DNA of 64,000 bases, taken from contig OZ248345.1 in the NCBI GenBank assembly GCA_965234365.1, forward strand, positions 868,001 through 932,000. The letters are read 5' to 3'. The stretch is from Planktophila grossartii (lineage in GTDB: Bacteria > Actinomycetota > Actinomycetes > Nanopelagicales > Nanopelagicaceae). A program made the translations under genes and the position numbers. This document shows, in pieces, positions 27,015 through 36,478 of the stretch (the first letter of the stretch is position 1; every line of letters starts with the position of its first letter). The notes below the pieces were generated by a model, which had not been told where the DNA came from, searched no databases, and saw nothing but the letters and a program-made list of their open reading frames with translations.

Positions 27015-29276
27015 CTACTTGAGCGCTGACCTCAAACGGCTTGCTACTTCATCGGCACGTTCAGTGCTGAGCGGTCCCCCACCGATTTCTGTGACGTACA
27101 AGGTATCGATCGCTTCAGCTCCAAGGGTTGTCACGATTGCAGAACGGATATCGATATTGCTCTTGGTGATGGAATCGCCAATTCCGAATAGGAGTGCAGG
27201 GCGATCATGGCTTCGCACCTCAATGATGGTCGCATCTGTTGCTGCATCGGCGAAGATATCGACAATCGGATCTGGCACAGGAATTGTAGGTAGTTGGGCA
27301 TATGCCTCAATGCGTTCTTCAATGCGGCGGGCGAGAGAGCTCTTACTTTCGAGCGCATCATGAAGTTCTTGATGGAGCTTCTTCTCTGAAAGTGGCGGCG
27401 CATGAGGATCAGGAATAACGATCCACTCCATGACTGCGGAGTTTCCATGAGATTTTGTGCGCGCTGATCTCACATCAAGACGTAAGAGGTTGAGGACTCC
27501 TGCAACTGTTGAAAGTAGCCCTGTCTTATCGGGAACAACTATTTCAATGGCATAGACGCTCTCACGATTTTCGATGGTGACAGCGAGTACTCCACTCTCT
27601 GCCTTCTTTCGTTGATCATCGGATAATTCAGGTTGGAGAGCAACGGTGTTATCGGTAATTGCAAGCTCTACACGCTTTACCAACTCAGCGACGAGCGAAG
27701 CCTTCCAATCAGTCCAGGCAGCGCGTCCGGTAGCTTCGCCATCGGCGATGCTCAGAGCGTGAAGAAGTTCAAGAAGTTGAAGGTTGGGAATGACATCCAC
27801 GACTGATGCAATAGTTGCAGGATCATCGAGATCGCGGCGCGTAGCTGTAGCCGATAAGAGCAAGTGATGCTTTACAAGCAGCTTGATTGTTTCAACATCT
27901 TCAGGGGAAAAACCAATTCGCTTGGCGAGTGGTTCGATGAGTCGCATTCCTCGTTCAGAGTGATCTTCTTCTGTTCCTTTGCCGATGTCATGGAAGAGCG
28001 CGCTAAAGAGAAGGATGTCGGGACGATGCACCTGGCGAGTTAGCGCTGCAGCTTGCACAGCCGTCTCAACCATATGGCGATCAACGGTATGTCGATGCAG
28101 AACATTGCGCTGTGGCAGCGAACGGACCGCCTTCCATTCAGGAATCCAGTGGAAGATGATCTCCTCTTGATCGAGCGCTTCAAATATTTGAACCATCGCA
28201 GATCCTGCACCGATCAGTGAGATCAAGTTCTCGCGTGCATCACGAGGCCATGGATTCGGCAGGTGTCCGATATTCGCGCTCAGGCTTGTAGAAAGTCTTT
28301 CCAATGAATCCATCGACATCGGCAGACCGAGTTGAGCAGCAGATGCTGCAGCACGTAATCCGATAACGGGATCGAGTGCAAAATCTGCATCGCCACTGAT
28401 AACTACTTCTTTATTAGAGACCGAGATGTCACGAGAGAGCGGTGTGGAGCGAACTTTCTTGAGAAAACGACCAGCTCCATCTTTTCCTTTATGAGCGAGC
28501 CTGTACCAGGTGGAATCTAAGAGGTAATCAACAGACCGCGCCGCTTGAGCAACATCGCTCATAAGAGCATCGGCATCTAAATATCCAAGGTGTTCAGCGA
28601 CTTTATCTTGCTCTTGAAAGAGCAGACGATCTTTATCTCGACCGCTCACGATATGAAGAGCCTCGCGTACATTGGCAAGTATCGATTCAGCAACGCTAAT
28701 GCGTTCGATAGGAACAGCAATCGCAGAAGATTTATGAATCGCACGAAGAGTGGTGATATCGCGTAATCCACCACGTGCTTCTTTCAGATCTGGTTCAAGG
28801 AGATAAGCCAGTTCTCCGACGCGCTGGTGGCGTTCGGTCAGTGATGCTTCGAGTTCAGTAAGTCGATTCTTTGAGTTCTTGCGCCATGATTCGAGAGCAT
28901 CCACTTGTACTGCTGCAACCAAGTCAGCACTTCCGCAGACGAGACGAATATCTAAGAGGCCCATGGCGACCTTTAAATCGCTCTCTGCGGTATCTCGCAT
29001 CTCTGAGCGAGTGCGGACCGAATGATCAATCTTTACATTCTTATTCCACAGTGGATAGAGAATTTTGTTGACGAGTTCAGAGAGCTCTTTTTCGGAGAGA
29101 GTTCCTGTATGAATTATGACGATATCTAAATCTGAACCGGGAGATAGCTCGCCGCGGCCGAAACCTCCGACCGCGGCGATTGCTACATCGTCCGGATTGG
29201 CGCCACTACTTGAGAAGAGAGAAGAAAGAAGCTGATCACCCTCGTTTGATCTATTGCGTCTTTCTCGTGTTCCCAT
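27015..29276 (-). CDS. glnD: [Protein-PII] uridylyltransferase / uridylyl-removing enzyme
   Basis: A 753-residue bifunctional sensor of glutamine. The nucleotidyltransferase motif VGGFGRGELSPGSDLDI is near residue 35, an HD domain with LFHDIGKG near residue 420, and two C-terminal ACT domains (YAIEIVVPDKTGLL and IEVRSHDRPALLFG). The N-terminal leader before the NT motif is short compared with proteobacterial GlnD. It follows glnB by 39 nt; actinobacterial relatives usually adenylylate rather than uridylylate PII. TAAGAT (29284-29289, minus strand) precedes the ATG by 7 nt. Confidence 0.95.
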   Translation of the reverse strand: MGTRERRNRSNEGDQLLSSLFSSSGANPDDVAIAAVGGFGRGELSPGSDLDIVIIHTGTLSEKELSELVNKILYPLWNKNVKIDHSVRTRSEMRDTAESDLKVAMGLLDIRLVCGSADLVAAVQVDALESWRKNSKNRLTELEASLTERHQRVGELAYLLEPDLKEARGGLRDITTLRAIHKSSAIAVPIERISVAESILANVREALHIVSGRDKDRLLFQEQDKVAEHLGYLDADALMSDVAQAARSVDYLLDSTWYRLAHKGKDGAGRFLKKVRSTPLSRDISVSNKEVVISGDADFALDPVIGLRAAASAAQLGLPMSMDSLERLSTSLSANIGHLPNPWPRDARENLISLIGAGSAMVQIFEALDQEEIIFHWIPEWKAVRSLPQRNVLHRHTVDRHMVETAVQAAALTRQVHRPDILLFSALFHDIGKGTEEDHSERGMRLIEPLAKRIGFSPEDVETIKLLVKHHLLLSATATRRDLDDPATIASVVDVIPNLQLLELLHALSIADGEATGRAAWTDWKASLVAELVKRVELAITDNTVALQPELSDDQRKKAESGVLAVTIENRESVYAIEIVVPDKTGLLSTVAGVLNLLRLDVRSARTKSHGNSAVMEWIVIPDPHAPPLSEKKLHQELHDALESKSSLARRIEERIEAYAQLPTIPVPDPIVDIFADAATDATIIEVRSHDRPALLFGIGDSITKSNIDIRSAIVTTLGAEAIDTLYVTEIGGGPLSTERADEVASRLRSALK

Positions 29277-29315
29277 GTCGCCAATCTTAGTTGTGGATAT
29301 TTACTTGTGTAGGAC

Positions 29316-29654
29316 TTAGATAGCGTCAGGTCCCTTTTCGCCCGTACGAACGCGGACAACCTGATCTACCGGAGTAGTCCATACCTTGCCATCGCCAATC
29401 GATCCTGTTGATGCTGCTTTAACGATGACATCTACTACTGATGCTGCATCCTTATCGTCAACAAGAACTTCGAGGCGAACTTTTGGAACGAGATCGACGG
29501 TGTATTCAGCGCCGCGATAGACCTCTGTATGTCCACGCTGGCGACCAAAACCACTGGCCTCAGAGACGGTCATACCTGTGATGCCTGCTGCTTGCAGAGC
29601 ATCTTTGACTTCATCTAACTTAAATGGCTTGAGAATTGCGGTAATCAACTTCAT
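29316..29654 (-). CDS. glnB: Nitrogen regulatory protein P-II (GlnB/GlnK)
   Basis: A 112-residue PII trimer subunit that senses 2-oxoglutarate, ATP and ADP. The N-terminal signature KLITAILKPFKLDEVKDAL, the T-loop GRQRGHTEVYRGAEYTVD with the modifiable Tyr, and the C-terminal GSIGDGKVWTTPVDQVVRVRTGE are intact. It overlaps amtB by 4 nt, the amtB-glnK coupling through which PII blocks the ammonium channel. GlnD follows downstream. Confidence 0.97.
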   Translation of the reverse strand: MKLITAILKPFKLDEVKDALQAAGITGMTVSEASGFGRQRGHTEVYRGAEYTVDLVPKVRLEVLVDDKDAASVVDVIVKAASTGSIGDGKVWTTPVDQVVRVRTGEKGPDAI

Positions 29655-30955
29655 AGTGATGCACCTCCACGTGATGAGCTTGCGAGTTCATAAGCAGATT
29701 CAGCATGTTCCTTGAGGTCGATGCCTTCGATTTCAACTTCACGTGAGACACGGAAGCCGATTGTCTTCTCAATTGCATAACCGATAATCAGCGTTGCAAT
29801 AAATGAGTACGCAGCAACGAGGCCAACGCCAAGTGCTTGCTTTCCAAGGAGCGCTGTTCCGCCACCGTAGAAGATTCCGTCGAGACCAATGCTGTTCACA
29901 ACATGAGTACCAAAGAGACCGATGGAGAGTGATCCCCAGATTCCGCCCACGAGGTGGACGCCGACTACGTCGAGTGAATCGTCGAAACCAAACTTGTACT
30001 TGAGCCCAACTGCCAATGAGCAGAGGATTCCAGCGATGACTCCGATAACAACTGCAGCCCAAGGCGCTACAAATGCACAAGCAGGTGTAATTGCTACAAG
30101 ACCTGCAACTGCGCCAGATGCTGCACCCAGTGATGTTGCATGGCCATTGCGAATCTTCTCAACGAGTAACCATCCGAGAACTGCGCCAGCTGTTGCAACC
30201 TGAGTATTGATAAAGGCAAGTCCTGCGATGCCATTTGCAGCAAGTGCAGATCCTGCATTGAAGCCGAACCATCCGAACCACAAGAGTCCTGAACCGAGCA
30301 TGACGAGAGGCAATGAGTGTGGACGCATTGACTCTTTGCGCCATCCAATGCGCTTCCCAAGGACAATCGCTAGAGCAAGACCAGCTGCGCCTGCATTGAT
30401 GTGAACTGCAGTTCCGCCAGCGAAGTCTTCAAGACCTTTACCTGCAAGATAGCCAGTGCTTGTCACTGTGTCGCCAACCTTATTTCCGAATGCGAACACC
30501 CAGTGTGCAACAGGGAAGTAAACGACTGTTGACCAGATTGCAACGAAGATTGCCCATGCAGAGAACTTTGCACGATCTGCAATTGCGCCAGAGATAAGTG
30601 CTGGAGTGATAACAGCGAACATCAACTGGAATGCAGCGAAGACTAGAACTGGAATTGGATACACGCCGCCATTGTTGGTCAGGTCATTCACCATTCCACC
30701 AAGACCGCTAAATCCGATTCCACCAAACCATGGTGAATCTGAAGAGTGGCCAAATGCCAATTCAAATCCGTAAATTACCCAGAGAACGCTAACGATTCCG
30801 ATGGTAACCATCGACATCATCATCATGTTGAGCACGCTCTTGGTGCGAACCATTCCTCCGTAGAAGAATGCCAAACCAGGTGTCATAAGAAGTACAAGAG
30901 CGGTACTCGCTAACATCCACGCGGTATCACCGCCGTTAAGAACTACGTCTTCCAT
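29651..30955 (-). CDS. amtB: Ammonium transporter
   Basis: A roughly 434-residue Amt channel with eleven hydrophobic helices. GDTAWMLASTALVLLMTPGLAFFYGGMVR opens the protein, and the conserved twin-His region is represented by FAGGTAVHINAGAAGL and LDVVGVHLVGGIWG. The ATG at 30955 matches the family N-terminus; a GTG ten codons upstream (30985) is possible. It is co-transcribed with glnB and glnD. Two GTNAC-N6-NNAAC boxes lie 88-134 bases upstream. Confidence 0.95.
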   Translation of the reverse strand: MEDVVLNGGDTAWMLASTALVLLMTPGLAFFYGGMVRTKSVLNMMMMSMVTIGIVSVLWVIYGFELAFGHSSDSPWFGGIGFSGLGGMVNDLTNNGGVYPIPVLVFAAFQLMFAVITPALISGAIADRAKFSAWAIFVAIWSTVVYFPVAHWVFAFGNKVGDTVTSTGYLAGKGLEDFAGGTAVHINAGAAGLALAIVLGKRIGWRKESMRPHSLPLVMLGSGLLWFGWFGFNAGSALAANGIAGLAFINTQVATAGAVLGWLLVEKIRNGHATSLGAASGAVAGLVAITPACAFVAPWAAVVIGVIAGILCSLAVGLKYKFGFDDSLDVVGVHLVGGIWGSLSIGLFGTHVVNSIGLDGIFYGGGTALLGKQALGVGLVAAYSFIATLIIGYAIEKTIGFRVSREVEIEGIDLKEHAESAYELASSSRGGASL

Positions 30956-31042
30956 ATCTAATCCATTTCCAAAGATGAGGGACACTCGTCGTTGAGATGG
31001 CGTAAAGATGCATCAGCCGAGTTACATGTGATGGATTGACAG

Positions 31043-31089
31043 GTTAAGAAAGGGTCACAAAAAGGGCCCTTGTGTTACAAGTGGGTTAC
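31043..31089 (-). promoter_or_regulatory. Two GlnR-like boxes upstream of amtB
   Basis: On the minus strand GTAAC-CCACTT-GTAAC (31089-31074) and GTGAC-CCTTTC-TTAAC (31058-31043) each fit the actinobacterial GlnR a-site/b-site plan, GTNAC-N6-GNAAC, with one deviation in the b-sites. They precede the ammonium transporter, the classic GlnR target. The first overlaps the ftsY stop. No GlnR gene is in the window. Confidence 0.4.
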
Positions 31090-31922
31090 GAGAGCAAGCC
31101 TTGGATGTAGGCCTCAGGCTCAAATGCGGCGAAATCTTCCGCCGACTCCCCCGTACCGATGTATTTGATGGGGATATCGAGCTCATTCTCAATAGCCAAG
31201 GCAACCCCGCCTCGAGCGCTTCCATCGAGCTTAGTGACGATGAGCCCAGTAACTTCCACGGCCTCACTAAAGATCTTCGCTTGGGCCAGACCATTCTGAC
31301 CTGTGGTCCCATCAATCACTAAGAGAACTTCAGCAAGAGGCGCACCTTTTTCTATCACTCTCTTCACCTTGCCGAGTTCAGCCATGAGATCGCTCTTATT
31401 ATGAAGTCGTCCTGCTGTATCAACAATCAGATATTTACTTCCGAGATCCACGGCGCGTTTGACGCTATCGAAGGCGACTGATGCAGGTTCTGCATTCTCT
31501 TTACCTGCAATGACTTCAACACCTATGCGCTGGCCCCATGTTGTGAGTTGGTCAACGGCTGCTGCTCGGAAGGTGTCGGCAGCTGCGAGAGTTACAGATT
31601 CACCGTTCTTATGGAGCAGCGTTGCAAGCTTTGCCACAGATGTGGTTTTTCCGGTGCCATTGACTCCAACAACCATAATGACATTTGTAGTGAGATCACT
31701 CCGCAGCGAACGTGGCTTTGATGAAAGTTTGGAGGTCAGAATCTCCTTTACTGCTGCTTCGGCATCATCCCCACGCATCTTCTTTGCTACATCAAGGAGT
31801 TCGGAAACAAGAGTTGGCCCAAGATCTGATGCAAGGAGTTCAACTTCTATTTCAGACCAGTCGAGCGCAGAAGCTGTTGAAGTTCCACGAACTTTGGCGA
31901 TTAACCGATTGAAGAGACCCAT
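31086..31922 (-). CDS. ftsY: Signal recognition particle receptor FtsY
   Basis: A 278-residue SRP receptor reduced to the NG domain: only about 70 residues precede the P-loop VGVNGTGKTTSVAKLA, so the acidic membrane-targeting A domain found in Streptomyces and E. coli is missing. DTAGRLHNKSDLM, TKLDGSARGG and the C-terminal IGTGESAEDFAAFEPEAY are intact. The N-terminal MGLFNRLIAKVRG could serve as the membrane amphipathic helix. TAGGTT (31930-31935, minus strand) lies 7 nt before the ATG, 7 bases after the smc stop. Confidence 0.95.
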   Translation of the reverse strand: MGLFNRLIAKVRGTSTASALDWSEIEVELLASDLGPTLVSELLDVAKKMRGDDAEAAVKEILTSKLSSKPRSLRSDLTTNVIMVVGVNGTGKTTSVAKLATLLHKNGESVTLAAADTFRAAAVDQLTTWGQRIGVEVIAGKENAEPASVAFDSVKRAVDLGSKYLIVDTAGRLHNKSDLMAELGKVKRVIEKGAPLAEVLLVIDGTTGQNGLAQAKIFSEAVEVTGLIVTKLDGSARGGVALAIENELDIPIKYIGTGESAEDFAAFEPEAYIQGLLS

Positions 31923-31941
31923 CGCTTACAACCTAATGATG

Positions 31942-34900
31942 CTAGGCAGTTTCGGATTCGCGCAGACGCTGCGAAATCACTTCTGTCACACCATCGCCGC
32001 GCATTGTGACGCCATAGAGTGCATCGGCAATCTCCATGGTGCGTTTCTGGTGGGTAATAATGATGAGCTGTGAACTCTCGCGAAGTTCTTCGAGGATTGT
32101 GAGCAAGCGACCGAGGTTGACATCATCGAGCGCTGCTTCAACTTCGTCGAGTACGTAGAACGGACTTGGACGTGATTTAAAGATTGCGACCAACATTGCA
32201 ACTGCAGTGAGTGACTTCTCTCCACCTGAAAGGAGAGAGAGTCGCTTAACCCGCTTTCCTGGTGGTCGTGCTTCGACATCGACGCCGGTATTGAGCAAAT
32301 CATCTGGGTTGGTGAGGAAGAGACGTCCATCTCCGCCTGGGAAGAGGCGAGCGAAGATATCTTTAAAGTGTTCAGCAACCTCTTCGTAAGCTTCCATAAA
32401 GATCTGCTGAACGCGATCATCGACTTCCTTGATGATGTCGAGGAGATCCTTTTTAGTGCGCTTGAGATCTTCGAGTTGTTCAGCAAGGAATTTAAGGCGT
32501 TCTTCGAGCGCGTTGTACTCCTCGAGAGCGAGCGGGTTGATCTTTCCAAGTAAAGTGAGTGAGCGTTCAGTTGCTGCAAGTCGCTTCTCTTGCTGATCGC
32601 GACGATAAGGAATGAGTTCAGTCGCGACGATTTCGCCATCTTCAGTCTCAATAAATGTTGGAACATCCTTATCAGGACCATATTCAGCTACGAGAGTTGG
32701 GATATCGATTCCGAGTTCTTCGACAGCCTTGGTTTGTAACGCTTCAACGCGCATGCGTTGTTCTGCGCGAGCGATTTCATCGCGGTGAACGCTCGAAGTC
32801 AGCTGATCAAGTTCTTGTGTGAGTTCTCGGTTACGTGCGCGAACAGTAAGAGTCTCGCCTTCGCGATCTGAGCGAGCTGTCTCAAGTCGGGAACGTTCGG
32901 TCTGCGCCTTAGCGATGGAGCGTTCAATATGAATGAGCGCTTCATAGGCCGCTTCAGCGATTGCCTGAGAGATAACAGCGCCGCGTGCACGTGCACCACG
33001 ACGAGATACTGCGCGCTCTGATGCTTCGCGTTCAGCCTTTGCAGATTCTTCAAGAGCGAGTGCGCGGGCGGCGATAGATGCAACACGTTCTTCAGATGTA
33101 CGAACCGCAAGGCGCGCTTCTACTTCTGCAGTGCGAGCGTTGGATACATCGTTACGGAGTGATTCTGCACGCGCATGATCAGGTTCAGGAATTTCACCAT
33201 GGTTCTGCATCTGATTAGAGGCGATAGAAAGCTCGTTCTCATCGCGAGACTTTGCAGCCGTTGCTTCGTTGATCGCGATGGTAAGACGTTCAACCTCTGC
33301 TGTTGCAGATTTGATGTTCTGACCAGAGACTGCGAGTTGCTCTGTGATTGCTGCGATACGTGCATCAGAATCGTTGAGCTTGCTGAGCGCTGAATCAAAG
33401 GCAGATTGCTTGGCATCGACTTCAGTTGCCGCAGCTGAGATTTCAAATTTGAGGCGGTCACACTTGTGATTGAGATCTTCGAGTTTCTTCGCAAGATCAT
33501 CGACGAGCGCTTTGATTTCGATGAGTGAGGTGGATGATGCTGAGCCACCACGAGCACGGTGAGAAGTAATGACATCGCCATCACGTGTAACCACGGTGAG
33601 GTTCGGGTGCTGACGCAGGATTGATTCAGCTCCACGTGCATTGTCCGCGACTACCGTGGTTGCAAGAAGAGAAGCAAGAAGTTCCGAGATTTCTGACGAG
33701 CGAACGTGGTTGAGGAGCGAAGTCTGGCCTGAAGGCGTTTCTCCCCCGGCGCGTTGTCCAGGTTCGTAGACCAAGACATCTGCCTGACCCAAGTTCTCAC
33801 TGCGAAGAGTTGTCAGCGCGCTGACTGCAGAAGAGAGATCTTTTACAACTACAGCATCTGCAAGAGAACCAAGAGCTGCAGCAGTAGCTGCCTCCCATCC
33901 TGAATCAATCTGGATGAGAGATGCAATGCTTCCAAGAATCTGAACTCCACGAGAGTCGCGGATTAGCGCTGCTGCTCCATCGCGAGAATCTGATGTTAAG
34001 CGCATCGCTTCGAGCTTTGATTCAGTTGCATTTCTTTCGCGATCTGCGGCGCGTTCAGCATCTACAAGTTCAGAGTGCGCTTTCTTTGCTGCATCGAGTG
34101 AATTCTTTGCACCTTCAAATTGTGAATCGAGGCCTTGTTCGCCTGCATCAGCGTTGCCGATTTCCATCTCGAACTTTGCATAGTCGCTCTTGGCTAAATC
34201 AACGCGAGATTGTGCTTCAGCACGAGCAGCATTGAGGCGAGAAATTTCTTCAGTAATGGCTTCAAGGCGAGCAGCGAGAGATTTGATATGGCCTTCTTGA
34301 CGCGCTGTTCCTTCGCGCTGATCTGCGATCGCGCGCATTGCAGCTGCGATGGTGTCTTCTTCAGCTTTGAGTGCAGCCTCTGATGTTGCAAGAGCTGCAG
34401 TTGAGGTAGCGAGAGCGTTCTGTGCTTCAACGACTGCTCCACGAAGTTGCGCTTCTTCTTGTCGAAGTGCGGCAGCTTCTTGATCGAGTGCTTCAGGGTC
34501 GCGTCCGGCGCTACGTGCTTCTTCAGCCTCTTCAGCGAGGAAGCGTGAACGTTCTTGTGCAAGAGATTGTGTTCCGCGGAATTTTTCGCGCAGACCGCTG
34601 AGTGAATAGAAGTTTTCTTGTGCCTTGATCAGAAGTGGGCTTTCAAATGCAGATTGTGCATCGAGCTCTTCTTCTCTACGACGTACTTTGTCGAGTTCGC
34701 CTTCTACTTGTGCGCGACGCTCGCGAAGTGCATTCTCATCGGCAACTTCTGCATCAAGAGTCTTTGAAAGAGAGATGTAATCATCGGCAAGCAAGCGCAG
34801 CTTTGCATCGCGGAGATCGGCCTGGATCGTCGCTGCCTTCTTTGCGACTTCCGCTTGTTTACCCAGCGGGCGAAGCTGGCGGCGGAGTTCGACTGTCAGG

Positions 34901-35478
34901 TCGTTAACGCGGGCAAGGTTCGCCTGCATTGAATCGAGCTTACGGATCGCCTTCTCTTTACGCTTGCGGTGTTTCAATACTCCCGCTGCTTCTTCGATAA
35001 AACCGCGACGTTCTTCAGGTGTTGCCATCAAGATTGCATCGAGCTGGCCCTGACCCACAATGACGTGCATTTCGCGACCGATACCTGAATCGCTTAAGAG
35101 TTCTTGGATATCGAGAAGGCGTGAAGCCTCGCCGTTGATCTGGTATTCGCTCTGTCCATTGCGGAAGAGAATGCGAGAGATTGTTACTTCGGTGTAATCG
35201 ATGGGAAGTGCACCATCAGTGTTATCAATTGTTACTGCAACTTCTGCGCGGCCAAGTGGTGCTCGACCAGATGTTCCGGCGAAGATGACGTCTTCCATCT
35301 TTCCGCCGCGAAGAGACTTTGCGCCTTGTTCACCCATAACCCAGGTGAGCGCATCAACAACGTTAGATTTTCCAGAACCGTTTGGACCGACGACGCAGGT
35401 TATTCCGGGTTCGAGACGAAGAGTGGTCGCCGATGCAAAGGATTTAAATCCTTTGAGGGTCAAGCTCTTCAAATACAC
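31942..35478 (-). CDS. smc: Chromosome segregation protein SMC
   Basis: A 1178-residue SMC ATPase that compacts and segregates the chromosome. Walker A is VVGPNGSGKSNVVDAL (near residue 33); a coiled-coil arm follows, then a hinge around residues 500-640 with DSRDGAAALIRDSRG, a second coiled coil, and the C-terminal head with the signature RLSLLSGGEKSLTAVA and Walker B FYVLDEVEAALDD. ScpA/ScpB partners are not in the window. It starts with GTG; TAGGTT (35485-35490, minus strand) precedes it by 6 nt. The mutM/acyP genes that often separate rnc and smc are absent. Confidence 0.97.
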   Translation of the reverse strand: MYLKSLTLKGFKSFASATTLRLEPGITCVVGPNGSGKSNVVDALTWVMGEQGAKSLRGGKMEDVIFAGTSGRAPLGRAEVAVTIDNTDGALPIDYTEVTISRILFRNGQSEYQINGEASRLLDIQELLSDSGIGREMHVIVGQGQLDAILMATPEERRGFIEEAAGVLKHRKRKEKAIRKLDSMQANLARVNDLTVELRRQLRPLGKQAEVAKKAATIQADLRDAKLRLLADDYISLSKTLDAEVADENALRERRAQVEGELDKVRRREEELDAQSAFESPLLIKAQENFYSLSGLREKFRGTQSLAQERSRFLAEEAEEARSAGRDPEALDQEAAALRQEEAQLRGAVVEAQNALATSTAALATSEAALKAEEDTIAAAMRAIADQREGTARQEGHIKSLAARLEAITEEISRLNAARAEAQSRVDLAKSDYAKFEMEIGNADAGEQGLDSQFEGAKNSLDAAKKAHSELVDAERAADRERNATESKLEAMRLTSDSRDGAAALIRDSRGVQILGSIASLIQIDSGWEAATAAALGSLADAVVVKDLSSAVSALTTLRSENLGQADVLVYEPGQRAGGETPSGQTSLLNHVRSSEISELLASLLATTVVADNARGAESILRQHPNLTVVTRDGDVITSHRARGGSASSTSLIEIKALVDDLAKKLEDLNHKCDRLKFEISAAATEVDAKQSAFDSALSKLNDSDARIAAITEQLAVSGQNIKSATAEVERLTIAINEATAAKSRDENELSIASNQMQNHGEIPEPDHARAESLRNDVSNARTAEVEARLAVRTSEERVASIAARALALEESAKAEREASERAVSRRGARARGAVISQAIAEAAYEALIHIERSIAKAQTERSRLETARSDREGETLTVRARNRELTQELDQLTSSVHRDEIARAEQRMRVEALQTKAVEELGIDIPTLVAEYGPDKDVPTFIETEDGEIVATELIPYRRDQQEKRLAATERSLTLLGKINPLALEEYNALEERLKFLAEQLEDLKRTKKDLLDIIKEVDDRVQQIFMEAYEEVAEHFKDIFARLFPGGDGRLFLTNPDDLLNTGVDVEARPPGKRVKRLSLLSGGEKSLTAVAMLVAIFKSRPSPFYVLDEVEAALDDVNLGRLLTILEELRESSQLIIITHQKRTMEIADALYGVTMRGDGVTEVISQRLRESETA

Positions 35479-35549
35479 GCGGTAAACCTACCGTTGCGCG
35501 CCTCATTGGTATAAAAGCGACTCGGTTCAAGTTCTACTTGAGGGTTTGA

Positions 35550-36287
35550 CTATTGAGGCTGTTGTTGTGAAAGTATTTCAAATGCAGTGCGCGCAGCTGA
35601 TTGCTCTGATTCTCGCTTGCTCTTTCCAAGGCCTTCAGCAACAGCTTCTCCTGAAACCATGGCGACAGCGGTAAAACTCTTATCGTGATCTGGACCGGTT
35701 TCAGTCACTACATATTCTGGCGAACCTTTTCCGAGAGCGGCAAGGAGTTCTTGGAGAGCAGTCTTTCCATCAAGACCGGCGCCCTTCGCCATTGCGCTTT
35801 CGAGGGTATCGGCAATTAATCGCTTGACGACATTGGTGCACTCTGCAAAACCACGATCGAGATAGATAGCGCCGATTAACGCTTCAAGAGCATCGGCTAG
35901 AAGTGAGTTCTTATCGCGGCCATTAGTGACTTCTTCGCCCTTTCCAAGGCGTATGTACTTACCTAACTCAAGAGTTCGGGCGATATCAGCGAGCGCGCGC
36001 ATATTGACGATGCCAGAGCGCAGCGGAGAGAGCCGACTTTCGTCGAGATCGGGATATTTAAGGTAGAGCTCTTCGGTAACGATGAGACCAAGAACAGAGT
36101 CGCCGAGAAATTCAAGGCGTTCGTTGGTGGTTGTTATACCTGTTTCATACGCAAAGGAGCGATGGGTGAAAGCTAACTCGAGCAGTTCAGGTGAAAGTTC
36201 AACGCCTAATTGCTCAAGAAGTTTTGAGAACAGATCAGACCTCGAGAACCTGACGGCGGTTGTATGTACCGCATGTAGGGCAGGCAA
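35550..36287 (-). CDS. rnc: Ribonuclease III
   Basis: A dsRNA endonuclease with the catalytic signature NERLEFLGDSVLGLI, the second acidic cluster in NSLLADALEALIGAIYLD, and a C-terminal dsRNA-binding domain (KTALQELLAALGKG ... GEAVAEGLGKSKRESEQSAARTA). No ATG or GTG lies upstream of the domain in frame. The only standard start is the TTG at 36287, which lacks a Shine-Dalgarno and overlaps rpmF by 53 nt. A CTG at 36233, two nt past the rpmF stop, has GAGG at good spacing and gives MFSKLLEQLGVEL, a family-like N-terminus. The 5' end given here is the conservative one. Confidence 0.93.
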   Translation of the reverse strand: MPALHAVHTTAVRFSRSDLFSKLLEQLGVELSPELLELAFTHRSFAYETGITTTNERLEFLGDSVLGLIVTEELYLKYPDLDESRLSPLRSGIVNMRALADIARTLELGKYIRLGKGEEVTNGRDKNSLLADALEALIGAIYLDRGFAECTNVVKRLIADTLESAMAKGAGLDGKTALQELLAALGKGSPEYVVTETGPDHDKSFTAVAMVSGEAVAEGLGKSKRESEQSAARTAFEILSQQQPQ

Positions 36288-36408
36288 CGTGGTTGAGCTT
36301 TGGCTGCTGGCACTGTGGGCATGTTGAGATTGCCGCTGCAGTTGTCTTCCACATGCTACGACGTGAACGTGTCTTCGAACGAGACATCTTTCGCTTTGGT
36401 ACTGGCAC
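36235..36408 (-). CDS. rpmF: 50S ribosomal protein L32
   Basis: A 57-codon gene. Starting at the GTG at 36408 the translation reads VPVPKRKMSRSKTRSRRS, then a zinc ribbon CPQCQQPKLNHVACPTCG and the ending TYNRRQVLEV, unmistakable L32. All four zinc cysteines are kept, so this is the C+ form. AAGGAC precedes the GTG at usable spacing. It lies between yceD and rnc, the standard yceD-rpmF-rnc order. Confidence 0.96.
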   Translation of the reverse strand: MPVPKRKMSRSKTRSRRSMWKTTAAAISTCPQCQQPKLNHVACPTCGTYNRRQVLEV

Positions 36409-36478
36409 GGTAATCGTCCTTAATCTTGGGCTACAAATCTAAATTTGTTGCTGGTGTTGCGATAGGGGTAAGTATCGC

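Noticed and set aside
31059..31073. Palindrome AAGGGCCCTT after ftsY as an intrinsic terminator
   Set aside because: The arms have no loop and pairing beyond them needs several G-U pairs; the T-run is short. Possible weak terminator but not supported enough to list.
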